From the NCBI GenBank assembly GCA_044426075.1, contig JAWXUT010000087.1:1-7372 (forward strand): a stretch of DNA of 7,372 bases, written 5' to 3'. Shown piece after piece: positions 6,828 to 7,372 of the stretch. The DNA comes from JAWXUT01 sp044426075 (lineage in GTDB: Bacteria; Bacillota; Clostridia; Christensenellales; DTU072). The position numbers and the translations under genes are program-made. Every line of letters starts with the position of its first letter. The first letter of the stretch is position 1. The notes beneath the pieces were generated by a model that ran no database searches, was not told where the DNA came from, and saw only the letters and a list, made by a program, of their open reading frames with translations.

Positions 6828-6863
6828 GGATGCGGGCGTCAGAGGACTAACGCACCCTACAAT
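6828..6863 (-). repeat. solo REP-like repeat
   Basis: Identical over all 36 bp to the right REP arm of the second REPIN (7174-7209). On the minus strand its hairpin is GCGTTAG-TCCT-CTGACGC, which has one T-G wobble. Similarity to the second copy continues to 6906 (matching up to 7252) with equal length, so a 79-bp block was duplicated. Confidence 0.85.
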
Positions 6864-6921
6864 TATACAATTTATCCGTTACACAAACAACGGCGTTTTA
6901 TATAATTTTATCCTCAACTTC

Positions 6922-6949
6922 TTCACTCTTCACTATTCACTCTTCACTC
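6922..6949 (+). repeat. heptamer tandem repeat (TTCACTM x4)
   Basis: Four uninterrupted 7-bp units: TTCACTC, TTCACTA, TTCACTC, TTCACTC. Two further TTCACTA units occur at 7260-7273 in the corresponding place after the second REP block, so unit number differs between copies, as expected from slippage. Confidence 0.85.
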
Positions 6950-6996
6950 AACCCGCTTGCGGGTTCGCGGGCGTCAGAGGACTAACCCGTTGGGTT
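6950..6996. repeat. two short GC-rich hairpins around a truncated REP
   Basis: AACCCGC (6950-6956) pairs with GCGGGTT (6959-6965), and AACCC (6984-6988) pairs with GGGTT (6992-6996). Between and overlapping them is a truncated minus-strand REP at 6966-6988, with GGGCGTCAGAGGACTAAC conserved and both outer ends lost. Without a T-tract they are not convincing terminators. Confidence 0.65.
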
Positions 6997-7039
6997 GAAT
7001 GAATAATTAATATTGAATAATGAATAATTGTGGATTTTT

Positions 7040-7241
7040 AATTTATATTTTGTTCAATCGTGGAACAAATGGCAAAACACAATGCATATAGATTGTAGGG
7101 TGCGGCAGTCCCCTGCCGCCCGGACCTTACGCCGTCGGCAGACTATAATCAATCCTAATTATTGTTTTAATATGGATGCGGGCGTCAGAGGACTAACGCA
7201 CCCTACAATCTTATGATTTATCCGTGATACAAACAACGGCG
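7040..7241 (+). repeat. long direct repeat, copy 2 (202 bp)
   Basis: Second copy of 6595-6794, offset by 445 bp in its left part and 447 bp after the indel. It carries the same leading hairpin, the same REPIN-like pair and the same CAAACAACGGCG tail. The near identity points to recent duplication or recent insertion of the same element twice. Confidence 0.93.
7092..7209. repeat. REPIN-like element, copy 2
   Basis: Left REP arm 7092-7126 is identical to that of copy 1. The right arm 7174-7209 is a fuller version than in copy 1, giving 13-bp exact outer inverted ends (ATTGTAGGGTGCG on each strand). The centre between the arms differs from copy 1 by a single base. Confidence 0.78.
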
Positions 7242-7281
7242 TTTTATATAATCAACTTCTTCACTATTCACTATATTCTAC

Positions 7282-7356
7282 GTGCTATTGATTTATCAAC
7301 AAGTTGACAAATCTACAAATGCTCCGCATTTGGCTAGATAAATCTAGCAATAGCAC
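7282..7356. repeat. compound inverted repeat at the right edge
   Basis: An outer 9-bp stem (GTGCTATTG 7282-7290 with CAATAGCAC 7348-7356) continues, after a 4-nt CTAG bulge, into a 7-bp stem (ATTTATC 7291-7297 with GATAAAT 7337-7343). Inside is a 7-bp hairpin CAAATGC-TCC-GCATTTG (7316-7332), and CAAC-AA-GTTG (7297-7306) forms a possible further small stem. It could be a MITE, the hairpin end of an IS200/IS605-type element or a structured RNA. The window ends 16 bp later, so the boundary is unknown. Confidence 0.65.
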
Positions 7357-7372
7357 CGATATATTACACTCA

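Larger units (their letters stand above)
6579..7372. other. gene-free repeat island
   Basis: This 794-bp stretch has no credible gene. It is made of two ~200-bp direct repeats, four REP arms forming two REPIN-like pairs, two solo REPs, a heptamer microsatellite, short hairpins, AT-rich filler around 6997-7039 (GAATAA-type runs) and a compound inverted repeat at the right edge. Translated reading frames here simply read through repeats (the peptide block VRQSPAARTLRRR appears twice), so they are not proteins. Confidence 0.85.

Noticed and set aside
6637..7216. Open frames of 121 and 62 codons on the plus strand
   Set aside because: Both translate the long direct repeats and REP arms, share the same peptide block, and have no plausible ribosome binding site or family match.

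Overview
The window is AT-rich bacterial chromosome that most likely comes from an endospore-forming Firmicute of the class Clostridia, probably an uncultured gut-type anaerobe. The evidence is a YyaC/GPR-like spore protease gene, strong GGAGG/GAGG ribosome binding sites, sigma-A type promoters with 17-bp spacers, and lineage-style intergenic repeats. The genus cannot be named from the sequence.

Layout. Bases 1-190 hold no supportable gene. A single REP-like repeat (191-222) then abuts the end of a minus-strand AAA+/DUF4143 ATPase gene (236-1537). That gene has a good promoter, and just upstream of its -35 box are three copies of a 17-bp core at an exact 33-bp period (1594-1676). A Rho-independent terminator (1732-1766) separates it from a minus-strand PfkB-family sugar kinase, probably a fructokinase (1785-2735). 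Next comes ftsH (2819-5026, minus), whose sigma-A promoter carries a palindrome across its -35 box. Upstream of ftsH is yyaC (5218-5700, minus). Across a divergent promoter region lies the only plus-strand gene, a PhlG-like (DAPG hydrolase family) zinc hydrolase (5820-6578).

The last 794 bases (6579-7372) contain no gene. They are a repeat island: two near-identical ~200-bp direct repeats, each containing a REPIN-like pair of inverted REP elements, plus two solo REP copies, a heptamer microsatellite, two short GC-rich hairpins and a compound inverted repeat at the right edge.

The genes do not form one pathway. ftsH (membrane protein quality control) and the kinase gene (entry of sugar into glycolysis) are co-oriented, 83 bp apart with no clear terminator between them, so they may share a transcript. 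yyaC has a candidate forespore-sigma promoter. The ATPase and the PhlG-like hydrolase look like independent accessory units next to repeats. I see no obvious new defence or mobile system. The most unusual items are the REPIN-like repeats with compensatory stem changes, the 33-bp-phased triplet at the ATPase promoter, the ftsH operator-like palindrome and the PhlG-like hydrolase.
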